Shown here: one piece after another, positions 47,136 through 56,696 of the stretch
Layout of the letters: every line of letters starts with the position of its first letter
Numbering within the stretch: the stretch's first letter is position 1
NCBI RefSeq assembly: GCF_014196765.1
Contig: NZ_JACIEE010000004.1
Location: forward strand, 513,108 to 577,107
Length of the DNA: 64,000 nucleotides
Origin: Mycoplana azooxidifex
GTDB taxonomy: Bacteria; Pseudomonadota; Alphaproteobacteria; Rhizobiales; Rhizobiaceae
Direction: 5' to 3'
The notes under the pieces: model-generated
What the model saw: the letters and a program-made list of their open reading frames with translations, nothing else
What the model was told of the DNA's origin: nothing
The model's database searches: none
Translations under genes and position numbers: made by a program

Positions 47136-47693
47136 ATGAGTGAACACGATCCCTATGGAACGATGCACGCCACCACCATCATTACGGTCCGCAAGGGCGG
47201 AAAGGTGGTCATGGCGGGCGATGGACAGGTGAGCCTGGGCCAGACGGTGATGAAGGGCAATGCGCGCAAGGTGCGCAGGCTCGGCAAGGGCGATGTGATC
47301 GCCGGCTTTGCAGGTGCGACGGCGGATGCCTTCACCCTGCTCGAACGGCTCGAGGAAAAGCTCGAGCAGTATCCCGACCAGCTGATGCGCGCGGCCGTCG
47401 AACTCGCCAAGGACTGGCGCACCAACAAGTATCTGCGCAACCTCGAAGCGATGATGCTGGTCGCCGACAAGAACATCACGCTCGCGATCACCGGCAACGG
47501 CGACGTGCTCGAGCCCGAGCACGGCACGCTTGCGATCGGCTCGGGCGGCAACTACGCCTTTGCCGCTGCCCGCGCGCTGATGGATACCGACAAGTCGGCC
47601 GAGGAGATCGCCCGCCGCGCCATGCAGATCGCCGGCGACATCTGCGTCTATACCAACCACTCCATCGTGGTGGAGACGCTGGATGCCGATTGA
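47136..47693 (+). CDS. hslV: ATP-dependent protease subunit HslV (ClpQ)
   Basis: A 185-residue proteasome-beta-like peptidase forming a double hexamer capped by HslU. Seen: [26 protein letters not shown]; the mature enzyme should begin at Thr13 after removal of a 12-residue leader, longer than the single Met of E. coli. Further motifs: [21 protein letters not shown] and IGSGGNYA. The 206-base gap from hisB shows no clear heat-shock promoter; a weak CTTGGC-N17-ATTTCA lies at about 47022-47050. It overlaps the next gene by 11 bases. Confidence 0.96.
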   Translation: MSEHDPYGTMHATTIITVRKGGKVVMAGDGQVSLGQTVMKGNARKVRRLGKGDVIAGFAGATADAFTLLERLEEKLEQYPDQLMRAAVELAKDWRTNKYLRNLEAMMLVADKNITLAITGNGDVLEPEHGTLAIGSGGNYAFAAARALMDTDKSAEEIARRAMQIAGDICVYTNHSIVVETLDAD

Positions 47694-48225
47694 CCCTGCC
47701 CGGATTGGCTTTTCTCCCGTGGGGGAGACGCACTACCCGCTGCTTCTCGCATGGCTGAACGAGCCGCATGTGCGGGAGTGGTGGGGCGATCCGGAAGAGG
47801 AACTCGGCTTCATCCGCGATATGGTGGAGGGCAGGGACACGACCCGCCCCTTCCTCATCCAGCTCGACGGGGAGCCGGTCGGCTACATTCAATACTGGTT
47901 TTTAGGCCATCACCAGAATGAGGACTGGACCAAGGAAAATCCCTGGCTGCTGGAGCTGCCGCAGGAGGCCGTTGGCGTCGATCTTTCGATCGGCCATGCC
48001 GACAAGCTTTCCGCCGGCATCGGTTCGGCAGCGCTTTCCGCCTTCGCCGCCGATCTTCATGGCCTTGGCCACAAGACTATCATCATCGACCCCGATCCCG
48101 CCAATGCCCGCGCGGTTCGTGCCTATGCCAAGGCCGGTTTCCGACCCGTGCCCGAACTCGAAGACCGCACCGGCAATGACGTGCTGATCATGCAATTCGA
48201 CCCGAAAGCGAACCAGATATCATGA
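47683..48225 (+). CDS. GNAT acetyltransferase, aminoglycoside 6'-acetyltransferase-like
   Basis: A 180-residue GNAT-fold protein. Seen: [17 protein letters not shown] near the N-terminus, [10 protein letters not shown], the acetyl-CoA region [21 protein letters not shown] and [20 protein letters not shown]. The pattern is that of the AAC(6')/RimJ-like branch; a resistance role is not implied, and the natural substrate is unknown. It overlaps hslV by 11 bases and hslU by four, so it is translated as part of the hslVU operon, which makes a link with protein quality control worth testing. Confidence 0.85.
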   Translation: MPIDPARIGFSPVGETHYPLLLAWLNEPHVREWWGDPEEELGFIRDMVEGRDTTRPFLIQLDGEPVGYIQYWFLGHHQNEDWTKENPWLLELPQEAVGVDLSIGHADKLSAGIGSAALSAFAADLHGLGHKTIIIDPDPANARAVRAYAKAGFRPVPELEDRTGNDVLIMQFDPKANQIS

Positions 48226-49529
48226 CCAACTTTTCCCCCCGCGAGATCGTCTCCGAACTCGACCGCTATATCATCGGTCAGCACGACGCCAAGCGCGCCG
48301 TGGCCATCGCGCTCCGCAACCGCTGGCGCCGCCACCAGTTGGAGCCGGACCTGCGCGACGAGGTGATGCCGAAGAACATCCTGATGATCGGCCCGACCGG
48401 CGTCGGCAAGACCGAGATTTCCCGCCGCCTGGCGAAACTCGCCGGTGCGCCCTTCGTCAAGGTCGAGGCGACCAAGTTCACCGAAGTCGGCTATGTCGGC
48501 CGTGACGTGGAACAGATCGTGCGTGACCTCGTCGAGGTCGGCATCGGCCTGGTGCGCGAGAAGAAGCGCGCCGAGGTGACGGCCAAGGCGCATATGAATG
48601 CCGAGGAACGCGTGCTCGACGCCCTGGTCGGCGCCACCGCCTCGCCGGCGACGCGCGACAGTTTCCGCAAGAAGCTGCGCAACAACGAGCTGGACGACAA
48701 GGAAATCGAGGTCGATGTCGCCGATACCGGCTCGGGCATGCCCGGCTTCGAGATCCCCGGCATGCCGGGCGCCAATGTCGGCGTGCTGAACCTGTCGGAA
48801 ATGTTCGGCAAGGCGTTGGGCAGCCGCACGAAGAAGGTCAAGACGACGGTCAAGGACTCCTACAAGGTGCTGATCGACGACGAGTCCGACAAGCTGATCG
48901 ACAACGAGCAGATCCAGCGCGAGGCCGTCCGCTCCGTCGAGAACGACGGCATCGTGTTCCTGGACGAGATCGACAAGATCGCCGCACGCGATGGCGGAAT
49001 GGGCGCCGGCGTTTCCCGCGAAGGCGTGCAGCGCGACCTGCTTCCGCTCGTCGAGGGCACGACGGTGGCGACGAAGTACGGACCGGTGAAGACGGACCAT
49101 ATCCTCTTCATCGCCTCCGGCGCCTTCCACGTCTCCAAGCCTTCGGACCTTCTGCCGGAGCTTCAGGGCCGCCTGCCGATCCGTGTCGAGCTTCGGGCGC
49201 TGACGAAGGAGGACTTCCGCCGCATCCTGACCGAGACGGAAGCCAGCCTCATCCGCCAGTACAAGGCGCTGATGGAAACCGAGCAGGTCACGCTCGAGTT
49301 CACCGAGGATGCGATCGATGCGCTGGCCGACGTCGCCGTGCAGCTCAATGCAAGCGTCGAGAACATCGGCGCGAGGCGCCTGCAGACGGTCATGGAGCGG
49401 GTGCTCGACGAGATCTCGTTCGAGGCGCCCGACAGCGGCGGGACAAGCGTCAAGATCGACGCCGAATATGTGCGCAAGCACGTCGGCGCGCTGGCGTCGA
49501 ACACCGATCTGTCCCGCTACATCCTGTAG
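48222..49529 (+). CDS. hslU: ATP-dependent protease ATPase subunit HslU (ClpY)
   Basis: A 435-residue AAA+ unfoldase. Seen: [25 protein letters not shown] at the N-terminus, Walker [13 protein letters not shown], the pore motif [12 protein letters not shown], Walker [14 protein letters not shown] and the sensor arginine region [16 protein letters not shown]; the C-terminus LSRYIL is the tail that inserts into HslV. The ATG overlaps the GNAT stop (ATGA). Together with HslV it degrades misfolded proteins. Confidence 0.97.
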   Translation: MTNFSPREIVSELDRYIIGQHDAKRAVAIALRNRWRRHQLEPDLRDEVMPKNILMIGPTGVGKTEISRRLAKLAGAPFVKVEATKFTEVGYVGRDVEQIVRDLVEVGIGLVREKKRAEVTAKAHMNAEERVLDALVGATASPATRDSFRKKLRNNELDDKEIEVDVADTGSGMPGFEIPGMPGANVGVLNLSEMFGKALGSRTKKVKTTVKDSYKVLIDDESDKLIDNEQIQREAVRSVENDGIVFLDEIDKIAARDGGMGAGVSREGVQRDLLPLVEGTTVATKYGPVKTDHILFIASGAFHVSKPSDLLPELQGRLPIRVELRALTKEDFRRILTETEASLIRQYKALMETEQVTLEFTEDAIDALADVAVQLNASVENIGARRLQTVMERVLDEISFEAPDSGGTSVKIDAEYVRKHVGALASNTDLSRYIL

Positions 49530-49741
49530 CGGATGCTGGCGGCCAGGGCCGCCGGTACCGCGATTTTGATCGCCCTCACCTCGACACGCGCTGCGCTTCG
49601 ATCTAGAACCGCGGCGCGTTTTCGCGTTCAGGCACGGCATCATTCCGACACGATTGGTCTGCATGGGAGCCGCGAAAATTGCTTCGTGCTGGGCTGACAC
49701 CTGGGGCAGACACCAATTCCGGACTTCGGAGATACCGCATC

Positions 49742-50692
49742 GTGCGACATCTGCTGACAATGCTTGCCATTGCCACCACCCTGTTTGCGGGCGGCACCGC
49801 CGCCACCCACGCCATGGATGTCGTGCCGCCCGGCAATCGTCATGCCGAACAGCCGTCCGTGCCGGGCGCCTCCGTCCGCCGCACCAAGGCTGGCAAGACG
49901 AGTTTCGATGCCAAGTACGAGAAGGTGCGCGACCTGCTCGCAACCGACCGTGAACTGACCGGCAAGCTCAAGTCCATCGCGTCACAGTACGGCATTGCGC
50001 CGATCCACATGGTCGGCGCCATTGTCGGCGAGCATACCTACAACGTCGATGCCTACGACCGGCTGCAGAGCTACTACATCAAGGCTGCCTCCTATGCCGG
50101 CGACAGCTTCCGCTTCGCCTACGAGGGCCAAAGCGTCGACGAATTCGTCGACCGCCCGGAATTCTCCGCCTGCAAGGCAAGGAAGGGATCCTACGCCCTC
50201 TGGTCCTGCCGGGAGGCGGTGTGGGACGGGTCGTTCAGGGGCAAGGCCGTCGGCGGCGTCTCCTATCCGAACAACCGCTTTAGCGCGGTGTTCTTCCAGC
50301 CCTTCTATGCGGGGCAGACCTTCGGCCTCGGCCAGATCAATCCGCTGACGGCGCTGATGCTGACCGACACCGTCGCGCGCATCTCGGGCTACGAGCGGCT
50401 GGACGAAAACGATGCGGCCGGTGTCTACAAGGCGATCATGGACCCGGATATCTCGCTGGCCTACATGGCTGCGTCGCTCCGCCATTCCATCGATGCCTAC
50501 AAGAAGATCGCCGGCGTCGACATTTCCGGCAACCCCGGCATCACCGCGACGCTCTACAATGTCGGAAACCCCGACGCGCGGGCCGCGGACTTCGCCCGCC
50601 GCCATGCGGACGGCACTTCGGAGTGGCCGGAAGAGAACTATTACGGCTGGCTCGTCAACGACAAGCTGGCGGAACTTCAGGGGCTGCTCTAG
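49742..50692 (+). CDS. DUF1402 exported protein with lytic-transglycosylase-like motifs
   Basis: A 316-residue protein of the DUF1402 family. Seen: a signal peptide (residues 1 to about 24, ending TAATHA), then a domain with GAIVGEHTYNVDAYD (Glu97), GQTFGLGQINPLTALML at about 193-207 and ITATLYNVGNPDA at about 268-280. These three blocks follow the order of the catalytic Glu, GxMQ and AYNAG motifs of soluble lytic transglycosylases, so a periplasmic muramidase-like fold is plausible (inference). Two cysteines (145 and 157) could form a disulfide. The start is a GTG at 49742 with CGGAGA upstream. Confidence 0.78.
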   Translation: MRHLLTMLAIATTLFAGGTAATHAMDVVPPGNRHAEQPSVPGASVRRTKAGKTSFDAKYEKVRDLLATDRELTGKLKSIASQYGIAPIHMVGAIVGEHTYNVDAYDRLQSYYIKAASYAGDSFRFAYEGQSVDEFVDRPEFSACKARKGSYALWSCREAVWDGSFRGKAVGGVSYPNNRFSAVFFQPFYAGQTFGLGQINPLTALMLTDTVARISGYERLDENDAAGVYKAIMDPDISLAYMAASLRHSIDAYKKIAGVDISGNPGITATLYNVGNPDARAADFARRHADGTSEWPEENYYGWLVNDKLAELQGLL

Positions 50693-50764
50693 ACTTTCTT
50701 CTTCGCCGCCCTGGTGGTCGGCGCGGTGTGATGCCGCGAGCCGCAAGATGCGCGAGGTTTTTCC

Positions 50765-52180
50765 ATGGACATGCGTCCCGAGCCCTTCGAGCCCCCTGCG
50801 CCGCAACCGCGGACAGTGCCGCCGTCGCGGCTGGAGATCATCCGCACGATCCTGCGCAATCCGCTCGAGTTGTGGGGCGAGCCGTCTTATACGCTGCCCT
50901 GGATCGAGACGCGCTTCTTCCGTGAGCACACGCTGATCGTCAACGATCCGGGCCTGATCCGGCACGTGCTGGTCGACAATGCGCAGAACTACCGGATGGC
51001 AGACGTGCGCCAGCTTGTGCTGCGGCCGATCCTGCGCGACGGATTGCTGACCGCCGAGGGCGCCGTCTGGAAGCGCTCCCGCAAGGCTGTCGCACCGATC
51101 TTCACTCCGCGCCATGCCAGGGGTTTCGCCGGCCAGATGCTCCGGCAGTCCGAGCGCTATGCGGGCAAGTACGAGACCGCCGGCGAGGATGGAGCCGTCT
51201 TCGACATCGCCAACGACATGACGGAGCTGACCTTCGCGATCCTCGCCGACACCCTCTTTTCTGGCGAAATCGTCTCGTCCTCGGGCAATTTCGCCGACGA
51301 CGTCAACGCCCTGCTCCACCGCATGGGCCGCGTCGATCCGTTCGACCTGCTGAAGGCACCTACGTGGGTGCCGCGGCTGACCCGCATCGGCGGCCAGAAG
51401 GTGCTGGACAAGTTCCGCGCCATCGTCCGCAACACCATGGACCAGCGGCTGGCGCGGATGCGGGCCGAGCCGGACGCGGTGCCGGGGGATTTCCTGACGC
51501 TGCTTCTTCAGCAGGCGGGGCCGGACGGGCTGACGAACGAGGAGATCGAGGACAACATCCTCACCTTCATCGGCGCCGGCCACGAGACCACCGCCCGCGC
51601 GCTCGCCTGGACGCTCTATTGCGTCGCCAACACGCCCCATGCCCGCGAAGCGATGGAAGAGGAGATCGATCGCGTTCTCATAAGCGGTGCCGAGCCGGTC
51701 GAGTGGCTGGATCGGATGCCCTGGACCCGGGCGGCCTTCGAGGAGGCGTTGCGGCTCTACCCGCCGGCCCCCTCGATCAACCGGGCGGCGATCGCCTCGG
51801 ACCGTTGGACCAGCCCGGCAGGCGAGGTGGTCGAGATCCCGCAGGGGATCACCGTGCTGATCATGCCCTGGACGCTGCATCGCCACGCGCTCTACTGGGA
51901 CAGGCCCCGCGCCTTCATCCCCGAGCGCTTCCTGCCGGAAAACCGGGACGGGATCGACCGCTTCCAGTTCCTGCCCTTCGGAGCGGGGCCGCGCATCTGC
52001 ATCGGCGCCACCTTCGCCCTGCAGGAGGCAGTGATCGCGCTGGCAGTCCTGATGCACCGCTTCCGCTTCGACATGACGGCGGAGACGCGGCCCTGGCCGG
52101 TGCAGCGCCTGACCACGCAGCCGGCAAACGGGCTGCCGATGCTGGTCAAGCCACGTTCGATCGTTTCGCCCGATAGTTGA
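50765..52180 (+). CDS. Cytochrome P450
   Basis: A 471-residue soluble P450 monooxygenase. Seen: the oxygen-activation I-helix motif FIGAGHETTARAL, the K-helix ExxR in FEEALRLYPPAP, the meander region and the heme-binding FGAGPRICIGATFAL with the thiolate Cys412. No membrane anchor is visible. The sequence type, with the GHETT helix and the PERFLPE segment, is closer to the fatty-acid or CYP102/CYP110-like branch than to camphor-type P450s, but the substrate cannot be assigned. No ferredoxin or reductase gene is nearby. It starts 73 bases after the DUF1402 gene with GCGAGG upstream. Confidence 0.93.
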   Translation: MDMRPEPFEPPAPQPRTVPPSRLEIIRTILRNPLELWGEPSYTLPWIETRFFREHTLIVNDPGLIRHVLVDNAQNYRMADVRQLVLRPILRDGLLTAEGAVWKRSRKAVAPIFTPRHARGFAGQMLRQSERYAGKYETAGEDGAVFDIANDMTELTFAILADTLFSGEIVSSSGNFADDVNALLHRMGRVDPFDLLKAPTWVPRLTRIGGQKVLDKFRAIVRNTMDQRLARMRAEPDAVPGDFLTLLLQQAGPDGLTNEEIEDNILTFIGAGHETTARALAWTLYCVANTPHAREAMEEEIDRVLISGAEPVEWLDRMPWTRAAFEEALRLYPPAPSINRAAIASDRWTSPAGEVVEIPQGITVLIMPWTLHRHALYWDRPRAFIPERFLPENRDGIDRFQFLPFGAGPRICIGATFALQEAVIALAVLMHRFRFDMTAETRPWPVQRLTTQPANGLPMLVKPRSIVSPDS

Positions 52181-52319
52181 CCCTCCGCCCATGGCCGACG
52201 CTATCGCATGCCGGGTCGCAAAATCGATACCGGTCCGCGATCTTTTGCGCTAGATGCAAGGGACGATCGACCATTCTGCCGGGCCTGTCCCGCGGAGCGC
52301 AGCTATCCGGAAGGACCAC

Positions 52320-54326
52320 GTGGCGGACCATCTGTTACTCGGCATCGATACCGGCGGGACCTATACGGATGCCGTTCTCTTCAGCGAGGAGAGCGGCGTC
52401 GTGGCAAAGGCAAAGGCGCTGACGACGCGGCATGATCTCGCTGTCGGCATTTCCGGCGCCGTCGAGGCGGTGCTGGAGCAGGCCAAGGCGCAGGTCTCGG
52501 CCATCAGCCTCGTGTCGCTGTCGACGACGCTCGCCACCAACGCCCTTGTGGAGGGACAGGGCGGCCGCGCCGGGCTTGTCATGATCGGCTTCGGGCCGGA
52601 GGACCTGAAGCGCGACGGCCTTGCCGAGGCGCTGGGGAACGATCCCGTCCTGTTCCTGCCCGGCGGGCACAACGTGCACGGCAACGAGCACCCGCTCGAC
52701 ATGACGGCGCTGGAAGCAGCTTTGCCGGAACTGGCGCAGAGCGTGTCCTCCTTTGCGGTCGCCGGCTATTTTGCCGTGCGCAACCCGGCACATGAGCAGC
52801 GCGTCCGGGATCGCATCCGCGAGATTTCCCACCTTCCGGTCACCTGCAGCCATGAGCTCTCGTCGAAACTCGGCGGGCCGCGCCGGGCGCTGACGACGCT
52901 CCTGAATGCCCGGCTGGTGTCGATGATCGACCGGCTGATCGGCGCCTGCGAGGGCTATCTGCAACAGCGCGGGATCCATGTGCCGATGATGGTCGTCCGC
53001 GGCGACGGGGCCCTGATTTCCGCCGCCGAGGCGCGGCTGCGGCCGATCGAGACGATCCTGTCGGGGCCGGCCGCCAGCCTCGTCGGCGCGCGCCACCTGA
53101 CCGGCCTGGACGATGCCGTCGTCTCCGACATCGGCGGCACGACCACCGACGTTGCTGTCCTGGATCAGGGCCGGCCCCGCCTGGATGCGGAGGGCGCCGT
53201 CGTCGGCGGCTACCGGACGATGGTCGAGGCCGTGGCCATGCGCACCTACGGGCTCGGTGGCGATTCCGAGATCCGCATCAACGATCGCGGCCTCGCCGCA
53301 CGGCTGGATCTCGGTCCCCGGCGCTTCCTGCCGCTGAGCCTTGCGGCGGAACTGCATGGGGACGTGATCCATGCGGTGCTGGAACGGCAGTTGCGGGCGC
53401 AGCACGGGGGGCGCCATGACGGCCGTTTCGCCGTCCGCACCGGCGTGCCGGAGTACCTGGCAAGCGGACTTCAGCCGCAGGAGGCAGCACTCTACGAGCG
53501 GATCGGCGACGTGCCGGTCGCGCTCGACCAGCTACTGGCGAGCACGCTGCAGAAGGCGACGCTCGATCGCCTCGTCGGCCGCGGGCTCGTTCATATCAGC
53601 GCGATCACGCCCTCCGACGCGATGCACGTGCTCGGCCGGCAGGGACAGTGGGACCGGGAGGCGGCTCGGCTCGGCCTTGCGCTTGCCGCCCGCGCCCGGG
53701 ACGGCGCCGGCCGGCCGATCGCCGATTCGGCCGAAAGCCTGGCGCGCCTGATCGTCGATCGGCTGACGCGACAGTCCTGCGACGTCATCATGGCCGCCTG
53801 TCTGACGGAGGACGGGGCCGGCGTCATCGATCCGGCCGAATCGCTTCCCGTTGATCGCGCGCTGCGCCGGACCGGCGGCATCGTGCAGTTCCGCATCAGC
53901 CTCGACCGGCCGCTGGTCGGCCTCGGTGCATCGGCGCCGGTCTACTATCCGGCCATCGCCGAGATGCTCGACACGCAGTCCGCCATCCCGGCGGATGCCG
54001 ACGTGGCGAATGCTGTCGGGGCCGTCGTCGGGCAGGTGCGCGCCAGCGTCACCGTCTTCGTGACCGTGCCGGAGGAGGGCGTCTTCATCGTCAGCGGCGC
54101 GGGCGAAAGCGTGCGGCTGATCGACGAGGAGGCGGCGTTCTCGCTGGCCCGCGAACGCGCGATCGCTGCCGCCCTTCACGCTGCCCATCTGAGCGGTGCC
54201 GACGAGCCGGCCGTCACCGTCTCGGAGATCGTCGACGCACCGGAGATAGAGGGCTCGCGCAAGCTGGTGGAAGGCCGTTTCACCGCCACGGCTTCGGGCC
54301 GCCCAAGGATAGCCAACGATCAATAG
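52320..54326 (+). CDS. Hydantoinase/5-oxoprolinase A-type protein
   Basis: A 668-residue ATP-dependent hydrolase of the HyuA/OplA-A family. Seen: the N-terminal actin-like phosphate loop LLGIDTGGTYTDAVLF, LSTTLATNALVEG, the second nucleotide segment VSDIGGTTTDVAVLD, and YGLGGDSEIRI. Family members open hydantoin or oxoproline rings with ATP, usually with a B subunit of about 550 residues. No B subunit is present here, so the reaction is open; it may act alone. The GTG at 52320 follows GGAAGGA. The gap to the P450 gene is 139 bases, so the two may share a transcript. Confidence 0.82.
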   Translation: MADHLLLGIDTGGTYTDAVLFSEESGVVAKAKALTTRHDLAVGISGAVEAVLEQAKAQVSAISLVSLSTTLATNALVEGQGGRAGLVMIGFGPEDLKRDGLAEALGNDPVLFLPGGHNVHGNEHPLDMTALEAALPELAQSVSSFAVAGYFAVRNPAHEQRVRDRIREISHLPVTCSHELSSKLGGPRRALTTLLNARLVSMIDRLIGACEGYLQQRGIHVPMMVVRGDGALISAAEARLRPIETILSGPAASLVGARHLTGLDDAVVSDIGGTTTDVAVLDQGRPRLDAEGAVVGGYRTMVEAVAMRTYGLGGDSEIRINDRGLAARLDLGPRRFLPLSLAAELHGDVIHAVLERQLRAQHGGRHDGRFAVRTGVPEYLASGLQPQEAALYERIGDVPVALDQLLASTLQKATLDRLVGRGLVHISAITPSDAMHVLGRQGQWDREAARLGLALAARARDGAGRPIADSAESLARLIVDRLTRQSCDVIMAACLTEDGAGVIDPAESLPVDRALRRTGGIVQFRISLDRPLVGLGASAPVYYPAIAEMLDTQSAIPADADVANAVGAVVGQVRASVTVFVTVPEEGVFIVSGAGESVRLIDEEAAFSLARERAIAAALHAAHLSGADEPAVTVSEIVDAPEIEGSRKLVEGRFTATASGRPRIANDQ

Positions 54327-54333
54327 CCTACGA

Positions 54334-54354
54334 TTTATTCCGTCATGGAATAAA
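54334..54354 (+). promoter_or_regulatory. Palindrome upstream of malate synthase G
   Basis: Arms TTTATTCC and GGAATAAA with a GTCAT centre, about 100 bases upstream of glcB and 8 bases after the oxoprolinase stop. The TTCC-n5-GGAA form suits an IclR-like or other dimeric regulator; the lack of a GC-rich stem argues against a terminator. Confidence 0.45.
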
Positions 54355-54413
54355 TTCTTTGAACTATTGCTGAATTGACTATGAATGATAGGTGGGGAAA
54401 GTGGCAGCATCCA

Positions 54414-54429
54414 CGGGTCTTGAGACCCG
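54414..54429 (+). promoter_or_regulatory. Leader hairpin of glcB
   Basis: Arms CGGGTC and GACCCG around TTGA, followed after a few bases by ATTTTTCC, in the presumed 5' leader just before the GGAG ribosome site of glcB. It might be a small attenuator or mRNA stabiliser. Confidence 0.35.
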
Positions 54430-54453
54430 CCCTGCATTTTTCCGGAGCGTGCG

Positions 54454-56625
54454 ATGAGCTACAGCGAGAAACACGGCCTTTCCTTCGACAGCGAGTTGCT
54501 GGAATTCCTGGAGACGGAGGCGCTTCCGGGCACGGGCATCGATCCGGACGGCTACTTTTCCGCCTTTTCGGCCCTGGTTGCGGAGCTGGCGCCGGAAAAC
54601 CGCGCGCTGCTCGAAAAGCGCGACCAGATGCAGGAGAAGATCGACGCCTGGTACAAGGCCCACGGCGCGCCGTCCGACATCGCCGCCTACGAGTCCTTCC
54701 TCCGCCAGATCGGCTACATCGTCCCGGAAGGTTCGGACTTCACCGTGACCACGGCCAACGTCGACCCGGAGGTCTCCCGGGTTGCCGGGCCGCAGCTCGT
54801 CGTCCCCGTGATGAACGCCCGCTATGCGCTGAACGCTGCGAATGCACGCTGGGGCTCGCTCTATGACGCGCTCTACGGCACCGACGCGATTTCCGAGGAC
54901 GACGGCGCGACCCGCGGCAAGGGCTACAATCCGAAGCGCGGCGAGAAGGTCATCGCCTGGGCGCGGTCCTTCCTCGACGACAGCGTTCCGCTCGCCGGTG
55001 CACGTTGGAGCGACGCCCGGGCATTCGCGGTCAAGGCCGGCGCACTGCAGGTAACGCTGCTGGACGGCGAGGTCGTGGGCCTGAAGACACCTGAAAAGTT
55101 CGCCGGCTATCTCGGCGAAGCGGCCGCGCCCGCCCAGTTCCTGCTTGTCAACAACGGCTTGCACATCGAGATCCTGGTCGATGCGACCACGGCGATCGGC
55201 AAGGTCGACCCTGCCCATATCTCGGACGTCTGGCTGGAAGCGGCGCTGACGACGATCATGGACTGCGAGGATTCGGTTGCCGCCGTCGATGCGGCCGACA
55301 AGGTCGTCGCCTATCGCAACTGGCTCGGCCTGATGAAGGGCGACCTCACGGAGGAGGTCGCAAAGGGCGGCAAGACCTTCACCCGCAAGCTCAACCCGGA
55401 CCTCGACTATAACAGACCCGATGGCTCGACCTTCACCCTCGCCTGCCGCTCGCTCATGCTGGTGCGCAACGTCGGCCACCTGATGACCAATCCTGCGATC
55501 CTTGACGGTGACGGCCGCGAGGTTCCGGAAGGCATCATGGACGCCATGGTCACCGCGCTGATCGCGCTGCACGACGTCGGCCGCAACGGCCGCCGCATGA
55601 ATTCGCGCGCCGGTTCTATCTATATCGTCAAGCCGAAGATGCACGGCCCCGAGGAGGTTGCCTTCGCTGTAAAGATCTTCGCCCGCGTGGAAGAGGCGCT
55701 CGGCCTTGCACCGAACACCATCAAGATGGGGATCATGGACGAGGAGCGGCGGACGACCGTCAACCTCAAGGAGGCGATCCGGGCCGCGAGCGAGCGGGTC
55801 TTCTTCATCAACACCGGTTTTCTTGATCGCACCGGCGACGAGATCCACACCTCAATGGAGGCGGGCCCGATGATCCGCAAGGGCGACATGAAGCAGTCGC
55901 TGTGGATCGGCGCATACGAAAATTCCAACGTCGACATCGGCCTCGAATGCGGCCTGCCGGGACACGCCCAGATCGGCAAGGGCATGTGGGCCATGCCCGA
56001 CTTGATGGCGGCCATGCTGGAGCAGAAGATCGGCCAGCCCAGGGCGGGCGCCAACACCGCCTGGGTGCCGTCGCCGACGGCGGCGATCCTGCACGCTACC
56101 CACTATCACAAGGTCAACGTCGCATCGATGCAGGACGGGTTGAAGAGCAGGCCGCGCGCCAAGCTCTCCGACATCCTGTCCGTGCCCGTCGCTTCCCGGC
56201 CGAACTGGACGCCGGAAGAGATCCAGCGCGAGCTCGACAACAACGCGCAGGGCATCCTCGGCTATGTCGTGCGCTGGGTCGACCAGGGCGTCGGCTGCTC
56301 GAAGGTGCCCGACATCAACGACGTCGGCCTGATGGAGGACCGTGCCACCTTGCGCATTTCCGCCCAGCACATGGCCAACTGGCTGCACCACGGCATCGTC
56401 ACCGAGGCGCAGATCGCCGAGACGATGCGGCGCATGGCCTTGGTCGTCGACGGGCAGAACACAAGCGACCCGGACTATACCCCGATGGCGCCGGACTTCG
56501 ACGGCTCGATCGCCTTCCAGGCCGCCTGCGAACTCGTGTTGGAGGGCCGCTCGCAGCCGAACGGCTATACGGAACCGGTGCTGCACCGTCGCCGTCGCGA
56601 ACTCAAGGCGGCCCGCGGTCTCTAA
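54454..56625 (+). CDS. glcB: Malate synthase G
   Basis: A 723-residue monomeric malate synthase, the same length as E. coli GlcB, condensing glyoxylate and acetyl-CoA in the glyoxylate bypass. Seen: a (beta/alpha)8 core with [17 protein letters not shown] (Mg-binding Glu/Asp region), [14 protein letters not shown] with catalytic residues, and the C-terminal [22 protein letters not shown] (in segments CSKVPDIND and [10 protein letters not shown]) with the catalytic Asp. The ATG at 54454 follows CCGGAGCG. It is likely a single-gene unit with its own regulatory palindrome and a strong bidirectional terminator. Confidence 0.97.
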   Translation: MSYSEKHGLSFDSELLEFLETEALPGTGIDPDGYFSAFSALVAELAPENRALLEKRDQMQEKIDAWYKAHGAPSDIAAYESFLRQIGYIVPEGSDFTVTTANVDPEVSRVAGPQLVVPVMNARYALNAANARWGSLYDALYGTDAISEDDGATRGKGYNPKRGEKVIAWARSFLDDSVPLAGARWSDARAFAVKAGALQVTLLDGEVVGLKTPEKFAGYLGEAAAPAQFLLVNNGLHIEILVDATTAIGKVDPAHISDVWLEAALTTIMDCEDSVAAVDAADKVVAYRNWLGLMKGDLTEEVAKGGKTFTRKLNPDLDYNRPDGSTFTLACRSLMLVRNVGHLMTNPAILDGDGREVPEGIMDAMVTALIALHDVGRNGRRMNSRAGSIYIVKPKMHGPEEVAFAVKIFARVEEALGLAPNTIKMGIMDEERRTTVNLKEAIRAASERVFFINTGFLDRTGDEIHTSMEAGPMIRKGDMKQSLWIGAYENSNVDIGLECGLPGHAQIGKGMWAMPDLMAAMLEQKIGQPRAGANTAWVPSPTAAILHATHYHKVNVASMQDGLKSRPRAKLSDILSVPVASRPNWTPEEIQRELDNNAQGILGYVVRWVDQGVGCSKVPDINDVGLMEDRATLRISAQHMANWLHHGIVTEAQIAETMRRMALVVDGQNTSDPDYTPMAPDFDGSIAFQAACELVLEGRSQPNGYTEPVLHRRRRELKAARGL

Positions 56626-56643
56626 GGTTTATGACTGAGAACG

Positions 56644-56674
56644 AAAAAGCCGCCGGGGTGACCGGCGGCTTTTT
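56644..56674. terminator. Bidirectional terminator between glcB and the L,D-transpeptidase gene
   Basis: Arms of 13 bases, AAAAAGCCGCCGG and CCGGCGGCTTTTT, with a 5-base loop. It has five T residues downstream on both strands, which fits its place between two convergent genes (19 bases after glcB, 23 before the minus-strand stop). Confidence 0.93.
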
Positions 56675-56696
56675 GCATGGTGCGGGTTTTCGTCGG

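Noticed and set aside
47683..48225. Antibiotic-resistance reading of the GNAT gene
   Set aside because: The gene is embedded in the core hslVU operon and shows only fold-level similarity to AAC(6') enzymes, so a resistance label is not justified.
49538..49553. Hairpin GGCGGC-CAGG-GCCGCC after hslU
   Set aside because: No T-run and short arms; too weak to call a terminator.
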